Shown here in pieces: positions 6,670-14,498 of a DNA stretch of 64,000 bases (position 1 is the stretch's first letter; every line of letters begins with the position of its first letter). A model generated the notes under the pieces. That model ran no database searches. It was not told the DNA's origin and saw only the letters and a program-made list of their open reading frames with translations. Source of the DNA: Actinoplanes sp. KI2 (GTDB taxonomy: Bacteria > Actinomycetota > Actinomycetes > Mycobacteriales > Micromonosporaceae); NCBI RefSeq assembly GCF_025630775.1, contig NZ_JAOSZE010000015.1:62001-126000 (forward strand). Direction: 5' to 3'. Both the position numbers and the translations under genes were made by a program.

Positions 6670-7704
6670 TCAGGCCGGGTAGGCGGCCGTCTCCGTGGCC
6701 TTCACCGTGGCCCACACCGCACGTCCGGGGGCGAGGTCGAGCTGCACCGCGGCCGCCGGCGTGACGTCCGCCGCCACCGGGATCGGCCCGGCCAGCTCGA
6801 TCCGCAGCGCGTCGCCGTGCCGGGCCATGGCGGTCACCGTGGCCGGCCAGGTGTTGCGGGGGCTGCCCTCGGGCCGGGCGGAGAACAGCGACACCGCGGA
6901 CGGCGGGAAGGCGACGAACGCGTCCCCCGCCAGCGGCTCGGCGGTGACCAGCGTGAACCCGTCGGGCAGCCGCACCGAGGTGCCCGAGGCGTGCCCGCGG
7001 TACAGGTTGAGCCCGACCAGCCGGGCCACGTAGTCGGTGCGTGGCTGGGCGGTGATCGTGGCGGCGTCGCCGGACTGCACGATCGCGCCGTCCTCCACGA
7101 TGACCAGCCGGTCGGCGAGCATCAGCGCATCCAGCGGATCGTGCGTGACCAGCACCGTCGCGCCCGGGAACGACGCGAGGTGGCCGCGCAACTGGGCCCG
7201 GGTCTCCAGCCGGGTGCGCGCGTCGAGGGCGGCGAGCGGCTCGTCCAGCAGCAGCAGCTTGGGCTCGGCGGCGAGGGCGCGGGCGAGGGCGACCCGCTGC
7301 GCCTGGCCCCCGGACAGCTGACGAGGCTTCTTGCGTACGTGCTCGGCCAGGTCCACCCGCAGCAGCCAGTCCCGCGCGGCCGCCCGTGCCGCCCGCCGCG
7401 GCACCCGGCGGCAGCGCGGTCCGAAGGCGACGTTGTCCAGCGCGCTGAGGTGCGGGAACAGCAGGTAGTCCTGGAACACGACGCCGATCCGGCGCCGCTC
7501 GGGCGGTTCGTCGTCCAGGCGCGCGCCGTCCAGCGTGACGTGCCCGTCGTCCAGCCCGGTGAGCCCGGCCAGCGCCCGCAGCGCCGTGGTTTTTCCCGCG
7601 CCGTTCGGCCCGAGCAGCGCCACCACCTCGCCCGCCGCCACCGCCAGCTCGATGTCCAGTGTGAACCCCGCGCGCCGCACCACGAGCCGAGCATCAAGCG
7701 TCAT
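6670..7704 (-). CDS. modC: Molybdate ABC transporter ATP-binding protein
   Basis: 344 residues. Walker A GPNGAGKT at ~32-39, Q-loop in VFQDYLLFPH, signature LSGGQAQRVALARAL at ~130-144, Walker B LLLLDEP at ~149-155 and the switch HD in VTHDPLDAL. A C-terminal TOBE-like domain (~280-340) is typical of ModC and may sense molybdate. It energises uptake by ModB at the inner face of the membrane. Start ATG has GGAAGG upstream. It follows modB by 84 bp, a gap that holds a small overlapping ORF. The neighbouring modA and HTH-TOBE genes make the assignment firm; tungstate specificity cannot be excluded. Confidence 0.95.
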   Translation of the reverse strand: MTLDARLVVRRAGFTLDIELAVAAGEVVALLGPNGAGKTTALRALAGLTGLDDGHVTLDGARLDDEPPERRRIGVVFQDYLLFPHLSALDNVAFGPRCRRVPRRAARAAARDWLLRVDLAEHVRKKPRQLSGGQAQRVALARALAAEPKLLLLDEPLAALDARTRLETRAQLRGHLASFPGATVLVTHDPLDALMLADRLVIVEDGAIVQSGDAATITAQPRTDYVARLVGLNLYRGHASGTSVRLPDGFTLVTAEPLAGDAFVAFPPSAVSLFSARPEGSPRNTWPATVTAMARHGDALRIELAGPIPVAADVTPAAAVQLDLAPGRAVWATVKATETAAYPA

Positions 7705-7792
7705 GCTGTGCCTTCCTTTGGCATGCCTTCTGGCCCTCGCCTTCGGCCTGGGCGGGCAACTCGCGGCAGTGCCGCTCGGTGCAGGCGGTCAT
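7694..7792 (-). CDS. Possible 32-residue Cys-containing small protein between modB and modC
   Basis: An ATG at 7792 overlaps the modB stop as ATGA and opens a 32-codon frame (begins MTACTERHCRELPAQAEG) that ends with TGA ten bases inside modC. It has three Cys (4, 9, 24) and three His. The tight overlaps on both sides would couple translation of modB to modC. The SD (GGTGGCGGC) is poor and no family is recognised, so it could be chance; the 84-bp gap in an otherwise overlapping operon is the main reason to list it. Confidence 0.3.
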   Translation of the reverse strand: MTACTERHCRELPAQAEGEGQKACQRKAQHDA

Positions 7793-8577
7793 GCCGCCAC
7801 CCATTTGTCGCGCAGCGCCGCGAGGATGCCGACCGACACGACCAGCAGCAGGAGACTGAGCACGATGGCCGAGTCGAGGTCCTGTTCGAGGGCCAAATAA
7901 ACTGCTAAAGGCATGGTTTGGGTACGCCCGGGGAAGTTACCGGCGAAGGTGATCGTCGCGCCGAACTCGCCGAGCGCCCGCGCCCAGCAGAGCACCGCCC
8001 CGGCCGCGACCCCCGGCGCGATCAACGGCAGGGTGACCCGCCGGAACGCCGTCCACCGGCCCGCGCCGAGCGTCGCCGCGGCCTCCTCGTAGCGGGCGTC
8101 CGCCCCGCGCAGCGCCCCCTCCACGCTGATCACCAGGAACGGCATCGCCACGAACGCCTCGGCCACCACCACGCCGGCGGTGGTGAACGGCAGGCTGATC
8201 CCGAACGTCGAGTCGAGCCAGCTGCCGACCAGGCCGCGCCGGCCGAAGACCAGCAGCAGCGCCACGCCGCCGACCACCGGCGGCAGCACCAGCGGCACGG
8301 TCACCAGCGCACGCACCAGGCGGCGGCCGGGGAACTCGGCGCGGGCCAGCACCCAGGCCAGCGGCACCCCGAGGACCAGACTGACCGCGGTGGCCAGCGA
8401 GGCGGTCAGCAGCGACAGCCGGAGCGCGGCGAGGATGCCCGGCTCCGCCAGCCGGGACGGCAGGGTGGACCAGGGCGCCCGCCAGAGCAGCCCGAACAGG
8501 GGAAGGACCAGGAACGCCAGCCCCGCGACCGCGGGGATCGCGAGGGCCGGCGGAACCTTCGTACGCTGCTTGCTCAG
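7789..8577 (-). CDS. modB: Molybdate ABC transporter permease, apparently with a CTG start
   Basis: 262 residues if read from CTG at 8577. The membrane protein has a first TM (PALAIPAVAGLAFLVLPLFG), then RLSLLTASLATAVSLVLG. The cytoplasmic EAA loop reads EEAAATLGAGRWTAFRRVTLPLIAPGVAAG in segments, contacting ModC. Homology-like sequence is continuous upstream of GTG 8367, yet no ATG, GTG or TTG occurs in frame between 8367 and the modA stop. The only plausible initiation is CTG overlapping the modA TGA (CTGA), with coupled translation. A start at 8367 would delete the first TM and is unlikely. The gene ends with TGA at 7789. Confidence 0.85.
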   Translation of the reverse strand: MSKQRTKVPPALAIPAVAGLAFLVLPLFGLLWRAPWSTLPSRLAEPGILAALRLSLLTASLATAVSLVLGVPLAWVLARAEFPGRRLVRALVTVPLVLPPVVGGVALLLVFGRRGLVGSWLDSTFGISLPFTTAGVVVAEAFVAMPFLVISVEGALRGADARYEEAAATLGAGRWTAFRRVTLPLIAPGVAAGAVLCWARALGEFGATITFAGNFPGRTQTMPLAVYLALEQDLDSAIVLSLLLLVVSVGILAALRDKWVAA

Positions 8578-9371
8578 GGCTTCTGGAACCCTGCGTCGGT
8601 GAGCACCTTCATCGCGGGCTCGGTCTGCACGTACGCGACGAACGCGGCGGCCGCCGCCGGGCTGCCGGAGCTCTTCAGCGTCACGATCGGATACGCGTTG
8701 ATCGCCTCGGACGACTCGGGGAACTCGACGGCGTCGATGTCCGACGAGGACGCCTTGGCGTCGGTGCGGTAGACCAGCGCCGCGTCCACCTCGCCGAGCT
8801 TCACCTTGGACAGGGCCGCCTTGACGTCCTGCTCCTCGGTCACCGGGGTGATCTTCACGCCGGCCGCGTCCATCGCCTTGTGTGCGGCCGCGCCGCAGGG
8901 CACCTCCTTGGCGCAGAGCGCCACCTTGATCTTCGGGTTCTCGAGGTCCGTCAGCCCCTTGATCCCCTTCGGATTGCCCTTCGGCACCGCGATCACGAGC
9001 TGATTCTTCACGAACGTGACCGGGGTACCGGACGCGTCCCCGGCGTCGGTCACCGTCTTCATGGTGGCCGGGCTGGCCGAGGCGAACACGTCGGCGGGCG
9101 CGCCCGAGGTGATCTGCTGAGCCAGGCCGGAGCTTCCCCCGTACGAGAAAGTGACCTTGACGCCGGGGTTGGCGGCCTCGAAGTCCTTGCCGATCTGGTT
9201 GAAGCTCTCGGTCAGCGACGCCGCGGCCAGGACGGTGAGGTTGCCTTTGACGGGCGCGAACCCGGCGGGGCCGGCGCTCGCGGGGGATGTGGTGGACGAC
9301 GTGTCAGGGGAGTTGCCGCCGCAGGCGGCAAGCGTGGCGGTCAGCGCCAGCACGGCCAATATTCTCTTCAC
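8574..9371 (-). CDS. modA: Molybdate-binding lipoprotein
   Basis: 265 residues. A lipoprotein signal with lipobox LAAC (Cys 17) anchors it to the outer face of the membrane. The mature domain has the ModA pattern LTVLAAASLTESF, FSYGGSSGLAQQI, GAPADVFASAS, KNQLVIAVPKGNP, GEVDAALVYRTDA and INAYPIV. It captures oxyanion for ModBC. Start GTG at 9371 overlaps the stop of the upstream regulator (GTGA), and its TGA overlaps the CTG of modB, so the three genes are translationally coupled. Confidence 0.95.
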   Translation of the reverse strand: MKRILAVLALTATLAACGGNSPDTSSTTSPASAGPAGFAPVKGNLTVLAAASLTESFNQIGKDFEAANPGVKVTFSYGGSSGLAQQITSGAPADVFASASPATMKTVTDAGDASGTPVTFVKNQLVIAVPKGNPKGIKGLTDLENPKIKVALCAKEVPCGAAAHKAMDAAGVKITPVTEEQDVKAALSKVKLGEVDAALVYRTDAKASSSDIDAVEFPESSEAINAYPIVTLKSSGSPAAAAAFVAYVQTEPAMKVLTDAGFQKP

Positions 9372-9766
9372 TTGTCATCTCCTCGCTCCACGACCACCGT
9401 GGTCGACTTGATCACGGCGACCGCCGTCGAACCGACCTCCAGCGCGAGCTCGTCGACCGCCTCGCGGCTCATCAGCGAGACCACCCGGAACGGGCCGGCC
9501 TGGATGTCGACCTGGGCCATCACCGCATCGCGGGTGATCGCGGTGATGATGCCGGGCAGCCGGTTGCGAGCCGACGAGCGGCGTGCCCCCGGATCGGGGT
9601 CGTCGCCCAGCGAGCGGGCGAACCCGGCCAGATCGACGCCCGCGATCGTGCGATGCCCATGGTCGTCCCGGTCGGCGGTCAGCCGGCCCGAGTCGACCCA
9701 GCGGCGCACGGTGTCCACGCTGACGCCGAGCAACTCGGCCGCCTCGCCGATGCGGTAGGTCGTCAC
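9368..9766 (-). CDS. HTH-TOBE molybdate-responsive regulator
   Basis: 132 residues from GTG 9766 (an in-frame ATG at 9787 would add seven residues; GGTGA lies before the GTG). Residues 3-50 form a MerR/excisionase-type HTH (YRIGEAAELLGVSVDTVRRW). Residues ~65-130 are a single TOBE/Mop domain (IITAITRDAVMAQVDIQAG, TAVAVIKSTTVVV) that binds molybdate oxyanion in this family. It is the first gene of the mod operon and overlaps modA. By analogy with ModE it would couple intracellular molybdate to operon transcription, but as a compact one-component HTH-TOBE protein. Confidence 0.85.
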   Translation of the reverse strand: MTTYRIGEAAELLGVSVDTVRRWVDSGRLTADRDDHGHRTIAGVDLAGFARSLGDDPDPGARRSSARNRLPGIITAITRDAVMAQVDIQAGPFRVVSLMSREAVDELALEVGSTAVAVIKSTTVVVERGDDK

Positions 9767-9867
9767 GAGATCACCATAGGGCCGCACATGCGAGGGGATA
9801 CAGGCCCGAATGGCCGCAGATGCGCAACCGTTGCGCAGCTCACTCCCGCGGCGGCATGCTGGACGGC

Positions 9868-10839
9868 GTGCCGGAACGGATGCGCGAGGTCACCGCCTTT
9901 CTCGCCGAGGTGCTCGCCCCGCGGGCCCCGCTCACCGTGATCGTCGACGGCGGGGATCACGGGGCCGCCGCGGCGTTCGCGGCCCGGCTCGCGGCCGCGT
10001 TTCCGCCCTCGGCGCGAGCGTGGACGGTCGACGCGGTGCTCGGGCTGAGCGGCCCGGCCGGCGGGCGGATCGACTCGGCGCTCAACGCGCTGGAGCCGGC
10101 CGCCGACCGAGTGATCGTCTACCTGCGCAGCGGCCCGCCCGGCCGCCGGGGCGAGGGCGAGCGCCGGGCCCAGGTGGTGATCGACCACTACGATCCGGAG
10201 TGGCCGGTGATCCGCCACGTGCATCCGCGGCTGGCCGACCCCGAGCGGTGGTATCTGACCGAGAGCCGGGCCTTCTTCGGCGTCCGGGCGGCCGGCTGGG
10301 ACGCGAAGTTCGGCGACGACCTGCCCGCGTACGCGAGAGCCGTGGAAACCGCCGGGCCGAGCCTGGGCGATCTGGCCATCGACGTGGGCTGCGGCACCGG
10401 CCGGGCGCTGCCGGCCCTGGCCGCCGCGGTCGGCCCGGCCGGCCGGGTGCTGGGCTTCGACCTGACCCCGGCGATGCTCGACGCGGCCCGCGCCGCCGGC
10501 CGGCACGGCTGCGCCGGCCTGGTGCTGGCCGACGCGCGCCGGCTGCCCCTCCCGGACGCGGTGGCGGGTGTGGTCTTCGCCGCCGGCCTGGTGCACCACC
10601 TGCCGAACCCCGCGGCCGGCCTGACGGAGCTGGCCCGGGTGACCCGTCCCGGCGGCCGCCTGATGATCTTCCACCCCTCGGGCCGGGCGGCGCTGGCCGC
10701 CCGGCACGGCCACACGCTGCGCCCGGACGAGCCGCTGAACGAGGACAATCTCGGCGCCCAGCTCGCCGCGACGGGCTGGCGGCTGGTGCGCTACGAGGAC
10801 CCGGAGGATCACTTCCTCGCCCTCGCCGTCCGCTGCTGA
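9868..10839 (+). CDS. Class I SAM methyltransferase fused to a degenerate P-loop-like domain
   Basis: 323 residues from GTG 9868; ATG at 9820, 9856 or 9880 are alternatives. Residues 1-~90 (APLTVIVDGGDHGAAAAFAA) have the layout of a uridine-kinase-like P-loop domain, but the Walker A Gly-Lys-Ser is missing. A linker YDPEWPVIRHVHPRLADPER and WYLTESRAFFGVRAAGWDAK lead to a complete methyltransferase fold: motif I AIDVGCGTGRALP at ~170, GFDLTPAMLDAARAAG, motif IV region VVFAAGLVHHLPNP, and TRPGGRLMIF. The gene is divergent from the mod regulator. Substrate unknown. Confidence 0.8.
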   Translation: MPERMREVTAFLAEVLAPRAPLTVIVDGGDHGAAAAFAARLAAAFPPSARAWTVDAVLGLSGPAGGRIDSALNALEPAADRVIVYLRSGPPGRRGEGERRAQVVIDHYDPEWPVIRHVHPRLADPERWYLTESRAFFGVRAAGWDAKFGDDLPAYARAVETAGPSLGDLAIDVGCGTGRALPALAAAVGPAGRVLGFDLTPAMLDAARAAGRHGCAGLVLADARRLPLPDAVAGVVFAAGLVHHLPNPAAGLTELARVTRPGGRLMIFHPSGRAALAARHGHTLRPDEPLNEDNLGAQLAATGWRLVRYEDPEDHFLALAVRC

Positions 10840-10933
10840 GGCCGCCCGGCCCCGTTCGGCGATCGCGCTGACAGGCCTATCCCACGCTCCTAGTCTGGAA
10901 GGAAATGTCCGGTCCGGCGAGCGGGGGCGCGCG

Positions 10934-11692
10934 GTGGGCAAGCAGGTACGCGAACAGTCCCGCGAGATGCGCAAGGGACGGGCGGCCGTCGCCGCGGAGA
11001 GTGGCCGGAAGGCGGGCTGGCCGCTCATCGTGGGCGCGACGATCATCCTGGTCCTGCTGGTCGCGATCACGATCATGATCGTGAAGGCCACCAAGACCCA
11101 CTCGGTGGCCCGGCCCGCGGCGTCCGGGGCGGTGGTGCCGCCGCAGGGCGCCGACGGCGGGGCGCTGGTCACCGGCCAGGCGTCGGCGCCGGTCAAGCTG
11201 GAGGTGTACGCGGACTACATGTGCCCGTACTGCGGCCGGTTCGAGCGCGCCAACGGCGCCGAGATCGCCCGGCTGATCGGCGACGGCACCACCCGCCAGT
11301 ACCTGCACCCGCTGAACTTCCTCGACGCGCAGTCGAACGGGACCCGCTACTCCAGCCGCGCCGCCAACGCCGCCGCGACCGTCTACGACAAGGCACCGGA
11401 CAAACTGCTCGCGTTCAACAGCGCGCTCTTCGCCAACCAGCCCGCCGAGGGCAGCGACGGCCTGTCCGACGACAAGATCGCCCAGCTGGCCGGCCAGGCC
11501 GGGGTGCCGCAGCCGGTCATCGACACGTTCACCAAGGGCACCTTCGAGCCGTGGGTCGGCACCTGGACCGAGGCGGCGTTCGCCGCCGGGCTGCAGGGCA
11601 CCCCGACCGTCAAGATCAACGGTCAGCTCTTCCAGGGCGATCTGTACACCGCCGGCCCGCTGACCCAGGCCATCACCGCCGCGGCCAAGTAA
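10934..11692 (+). CDS. Membrane-anchored DsbA-like thiol oxidoreductase
   Basis: 252 residues: a short cytoplasmic N-terminus, one TM (WPLIVGATIILVLLVAITI, ~29-50) and an extracytoplasmic thioredoxin-fold DSBA domain with the active site CPYC (Cys 97 and Cys 100) in VYADYMCPYCGRFE and a cis-Pro loop LQGTPTVKING. It probably oxidises secreted proteins and is re-oxidised by the VKOR encoded immediately downstream, whose ATG overlaps this stop (TAATG). Start GTG at 10934. Function and partner are well supported by the pairing. Confidence 0.9.
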   Translation: MGKQVREQSREMRKGRAAVAAESGRKAGWPLIVGATIILVLLVAITIMIVKATKTHSVARPAASGAVVPPQGADGGALVTGQASAPVKLEVYADYMCPYCGRFERANGAEIARLIGDGTTRQYLHPLNFLDAQSNGTRYSSRAANAAATVYDKAPDKLLAFNSALFANQPAEGSDGLSDDKIAQLAGQAGVPQPVIDTFTKGTFEPWVGTWTEAAFAAGLQGTPTVKINGQLFQGDLYTAGPLTQAITAAAK

Positions 11693-12315
11693 TGACCAAC
11701 CCGCTGGCCTGGTTCCGCCGGCTGCGCCACGCCGACGCGTGGATCTTCGGCACCATGCTGTTCTCCGCGAGTCTGAGCCTGCTCGCCTCGTTCGTCCTGT
11801 CCGTCGACGCGATCCGCCTCGCCAAGAACCCGAACCTCGAGCTGTCCTGCAACATCAACGCCGTGATCAGCTGCGGCACCGTCGCGGAGAGCTGGCAGGC
11901 TCAGCTGTTCGGCTTCCCGAACGCGTTTCTCGGCCTGATCGCCGAACCCGTCGTGATCACCATCGCGGTGGCGGGACTCTGCGGCGTGCGCTTCCCGCGC
12001 GGCTTCATGTTCGCCGCCCAACTCGTCTACACGCTCGGCGTGATCTTCGCGTACTGGCTGTTCTACCAGGCGGTCGTCAACATCGGGGCGCTCTGCCCGT
12101 GGTGCCTGGTGATCACGGTCTCCACCACCCTGGTCTTCGCCACGCTCACCCACGTCAACATCCGGGACGACAACCTGTACCTGCCCGCAGGGGTGCAACG
12201 GGCCGCGGCCCGCTTCATCGACGCCGACTACGACGTCGTGGTCGTCACGATCTGGCTGCTCGTCCTCGCCCTGATCATCGTCAGCAAGTACGGCGCCGCC
12301 CTGTTCGGCGGGTGA
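11692..12315 (+). CDS. Vitamin K epoxide reductase (VKOR) family quinone oxidoreductase
   Basis: 207 residues, about five TM helices. Four conserved cysteines are present: Cys 53 and Cys 61 in LSCNINAVISCGTV and the CPWC pair at Cys 135/138 in GALCPWCLV. Actinobacterial VKOR passes electrons from DsbA to menaquinone, replacing DsbB. It starts at ATG overlapping the stop of the DsbA gene, so the two are coupled. Its TGA stop lies in the first copy of a 23-bp tandem duplication shared with the convergent gene. Confidence 0.9.
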   Translation: MTNPLAWFRRLRHADAWIFGTMLFSASLSLLASFVLSVDAIRLAKNPNLELSCNINAVISCGTVAESWQAQLFGFPNAFLGLIAEPVVITIAVAGLCGVRFPRGFMFAAQLVYTLGVIFAYWLFYQAVVNIGALCPWCLVITVSTTLVFATLTHVNIRDDNLYLPAGVQRAAARFIDADYDVVVVTIWLLVLALIIVSKYGAALFGG

Positions 12316-12358
12316 TCCGCTCAGGGCAGGTCGGCTGATCCGCTCAGGGCAGGTCGGC
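12313..12358. repeat. 23-bp perfect tandem duplication spanning two convergent stop codons
   Basis: Bases 12313-12335 and 12336-12358 are identical. The left copy begins with the TGA of the VKOR gene. The right copy contains the TGA of the convergent APH-like gene and its last codons (ADLP). The event duplicated the end of the kinase gene between the two genes. Confidence 0.95.
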
Positions 12359-13273
12359 CACCTCCCGGGTGAGCAGGCCGGTCAGGTGGTCGTGCCGGCC
12401 GTCGGCGATCGCGATGCCCCGGCTCGGGCCCTCGGCAATCATGATCGCGTACAGGAAGATGCGGTAGAGCCCCAGCCGGATCCGGGCGGACTCGTCGAAC
12501 GGGCCGGCCCGGTACCCGGCCAGGAGCGGGTGGTCGGGCATCTCCTCGATCCGGCGGCCCAGCGCCGGCGACACGAAGTCGACCAGCGGGTCGCCGTACA
12601 GGAACCGCTCACCGTCGACCAGACCGGTGAGCGACCCGTCCGGGCCGGCCAGAACGTTGCCGTCCCACAGGTCGAAGTGCAGCAGCGCCGGCCGGGTCAC
12701 CGTGGCCAGCACGTCGCGGTAGCGCGCCACCACCGGTTCGAGCGGAGGCAGCGGAACGTTCCAGTCGGCGGCGTCGGCCCGGATGTCGTCGATGATCGCC
12801 GCGAACGCCGTGGGCCAGTCGGACGCGGACGGGCGGTCGCCGGTGTACCCGAAGAACGGTCCGGTGATCGTGTGCACCCTGGCCAGCGCGGCGCCCAACT
12901 CCGCGCGGGCCCGGGGCGAGTCCTTCTCCGCGAGCGGCGTGCCGGCGAGCATCGTGGCGATGATCCACGGCGGGTCGGCCGAGACGGCGAGCACCGTGGG
13001 CACCGGCACGTCCGGGGTCTGCGCACGGACCGTCGTGTAGTACTCCGCCTCGGCCGGGATCACGTCCTTCTCGTACCGGAGAAGGCGAGCCGACGCCGGC
13101 GGACCCACCTTGACCACCACCGACCGGCCGTCGTCGAGGGCCGCCCGCCAGACCACGGCGAACGTGCCCCCGGTCAGCGGCTCGGCCGTCACCAGTCCGG
13201 CGCCGAGCCCTTCGGCGACGATCCGTTTGATGTCCTCTTCGGACACCGAGGGCTGGGTGGGGCTGCTCGTCAT
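12344..13273 (-). CDS. Aminoglycoside phosphotransferase (APH)-family kinase
   Basis: 309 residues with a protein-kinase-like fold: an N-lobe LTGGTFAVVWRAALDDGRSVVVKV segment whose Lys binds ATP, catalytic loop LLHFDLWDGNVL (HxDxxxxN, ~195-205) and, in place of the usual IDxE metal motif, LVDGERFLYGDPLVDF. The family phosphorylates small hydroxylated molecules; resistance is not implied by sequence alone. Start ATG has TACAGT six bases upstream (leaderless). It converges on the VKOR gene. Confidence 0.85.
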   Translation of the reverse strand: MTSSPTQPSVSEEDIKRIVAEGLGAGLVTAEPLTGGTFAVVWRAALDDGRSVVVKVGPPASARLLRYEKDVIPAEAEYYTTVRAQTPDVPVPTVLAVSADPPWIIATMLAGTPLAEKDSPRARAELGAALARVHTITGPFFGYTGDRPSASDWPTAFAAIIDDIRADAADWNVPLPPLEPVVARYRDVLATVTRPALLHFDLWDGNVLAGPDGSLTGLVDGERFLYGDPLVDFVSPALGRRIEEMPDHPLLAGYRAGPFDESARIRLGLYRIFLYAIMIAEGPSRGIAIADGRHDHLTGLLTREVADLP

Positions 13274-13292
13274 ACGCCGACTGTAGGTGGCG

Positions 13293-14432
13293 TCAGCCCT
13301 TCTTCATCACGAACCCCTTGAGCAGTTCGTAGAGCTGACGGTCGTCCACCTCGCTGTTCAGGTTCTCGCCCTGGGCCAGGAAGACGACGCTCGGGCACTC
13401 CTCATCCTCGCCGGTGACCGCTCGGTCGAGCAGCTTCCGGCCGGTCGCGGCCTCGTACAGCCGCAGGCGGTAGAAGCCCTGCTTCATCGCGATGGTCTCC
13501 GGCTTGGGGTCGTCGTACTTGCAGCTCTTGAGCTTGGACCCGGACCGGGTGAGGTCGACGCAGGCGACGAGCTGGGTCTTGGCCGGGTTCTCCGGCATCC
13601 ACGCCCGCCAGACCGACTCGCGCAGGTCGGGCACGGTCACCGCGGACTGGATGTGCCGGCTCGGCAACATCACCGAGTCGACGACGCCGACCGCGATCTG
13701 GTGCGGCGCCTTGCCGGTGAACTTGGGCGACTGCGGGTAGTACCAGCCGTCGCAGACCCGGGCCAGGTCGTCGTTCTCGCGTACCGGGTAGGTGGCCGCC
13801 CGCGGCCCGGTCGGCGACGGCGGGACGCTCTCCGACGGATCGGCGCCGCGCGTCGGCGCCGGCGTGGCGGGCCGGGTGGCGTTGTACCGGTCCTCGGCCT
13901 CGCGCACGCTGGTGACGGCGTAGTTGATGCCGAACCCGCACAGGGCGAGCACGACCACGACCGCCGCCACCACCACCGCCCAGCGCGGAAACTTCGGCGG
14001 CGGGGGAGGGGTCTGGTCCCATACCGGCGTGCTCGGCCAGGGCGGCGTTCCATACGGCTGCGGCACCTCTCCCGGCGCCGGGTAGCCGGGGGTTGACCAG
14101 GCACCGGCGGGCATCGCACCGGGCGGCACGGCGTCCGGGCCCGGTCGTTGCCATGGCACGTGATCGGCCGGAACCTCCGCGCCGCCGACGGGCGGTGACT
14201 CGACGGCCGGGGCCACCGGCGGCGTTGCGGCGGCGGGCGGCGTTGCGGCGGCGGGCGGCGTTGCGGCGGCAGGCGGCGTTGCGGTCGTCGGCGGCGTCGC
14301 GCTGGCCGGTGGCGTTGCGCTGGCCGGTGGTGTTGCGGCGTCCGGGGCCGTGGGCTCGGGCGGCGTGGGCGTGGGCTGGTGGGTGGCCGAAGACTGCGCC
14401 GGCTGGTCGGCCGGCGCCCCCATTTCTTCCAT
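13293..14432 (-). CDS. Pro-rich single-pass membrane protein of unknown function
   Basis: 379 residues. Residues 1-~145 are Pro/Ala/Thr-rich, with six-residue ATPPAA/ATPPAS repeats from an 18-bp DNA unit (about 14210-14340) and PYGTPPWPSTPVW. One TM follows at ~149-172 (WAVVVAAVVVVLALCGFGI). The C-terminal ~200 residues are extracytoplasmic, with Cys-containing blocks (LARVCDGWYYPQSPKFTGKA, LVACVDLTRSG, LKSCKYDD, DEECPSVVFLAQGEN) that repeat the layout of actinobacterial Pro-rich-TM-sensor proteins. No catalytic motif is recognised. The stop is 19 bp from the upstream start of the APH-like gene. Confidence 0.75.
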   Translation of the reverse strand: MEEMGAPADQPAQSSATHQPTPTPPEPTAPDAATPPASATPPASATPPTTATPPAAATPPAAATPPAAATPPVAPAVESPPVGGAEVPADHVPWQRPGPDAVPPGAMPAGAWSTPGYPAPGEVPQPYGTPPWPSTPVWDQTPPPPPKFPRWAVVVAAVVVVLALCGFGINYAVTSVREAEDRYNATRPATPAPTRGADPSESVPPSPTGPRAATYPVRENDDLARVCDGWYYPQSPKFTGKAPHQIAVGVVDSVMLPSRHIQSAVTVPDLRESVWRAWMPENPAKTQLVACVDLTRSGSKLKSCKYDDPKPETIAMKQGFYRLRLYEAATGRKLLDRAVTGEDEECPSVVFLAQGENLNSEVDDRQLYELLKGFVMKKG

Positions 14433-14498
14433 CGTGCTGTCCCCGTGGTGTAGCGGTGGTGGAGGATCGGCACTATATCCAATCTCGGCGATCTCCGG

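Noticed and set aside
11221..11691. N-terminal extension of the VKOR frame into the DsbA gene
   Set aside because: It is an Arg-rich shadow of DsbA. The VKOR begins at the ATG overlapping the DsbA stop.
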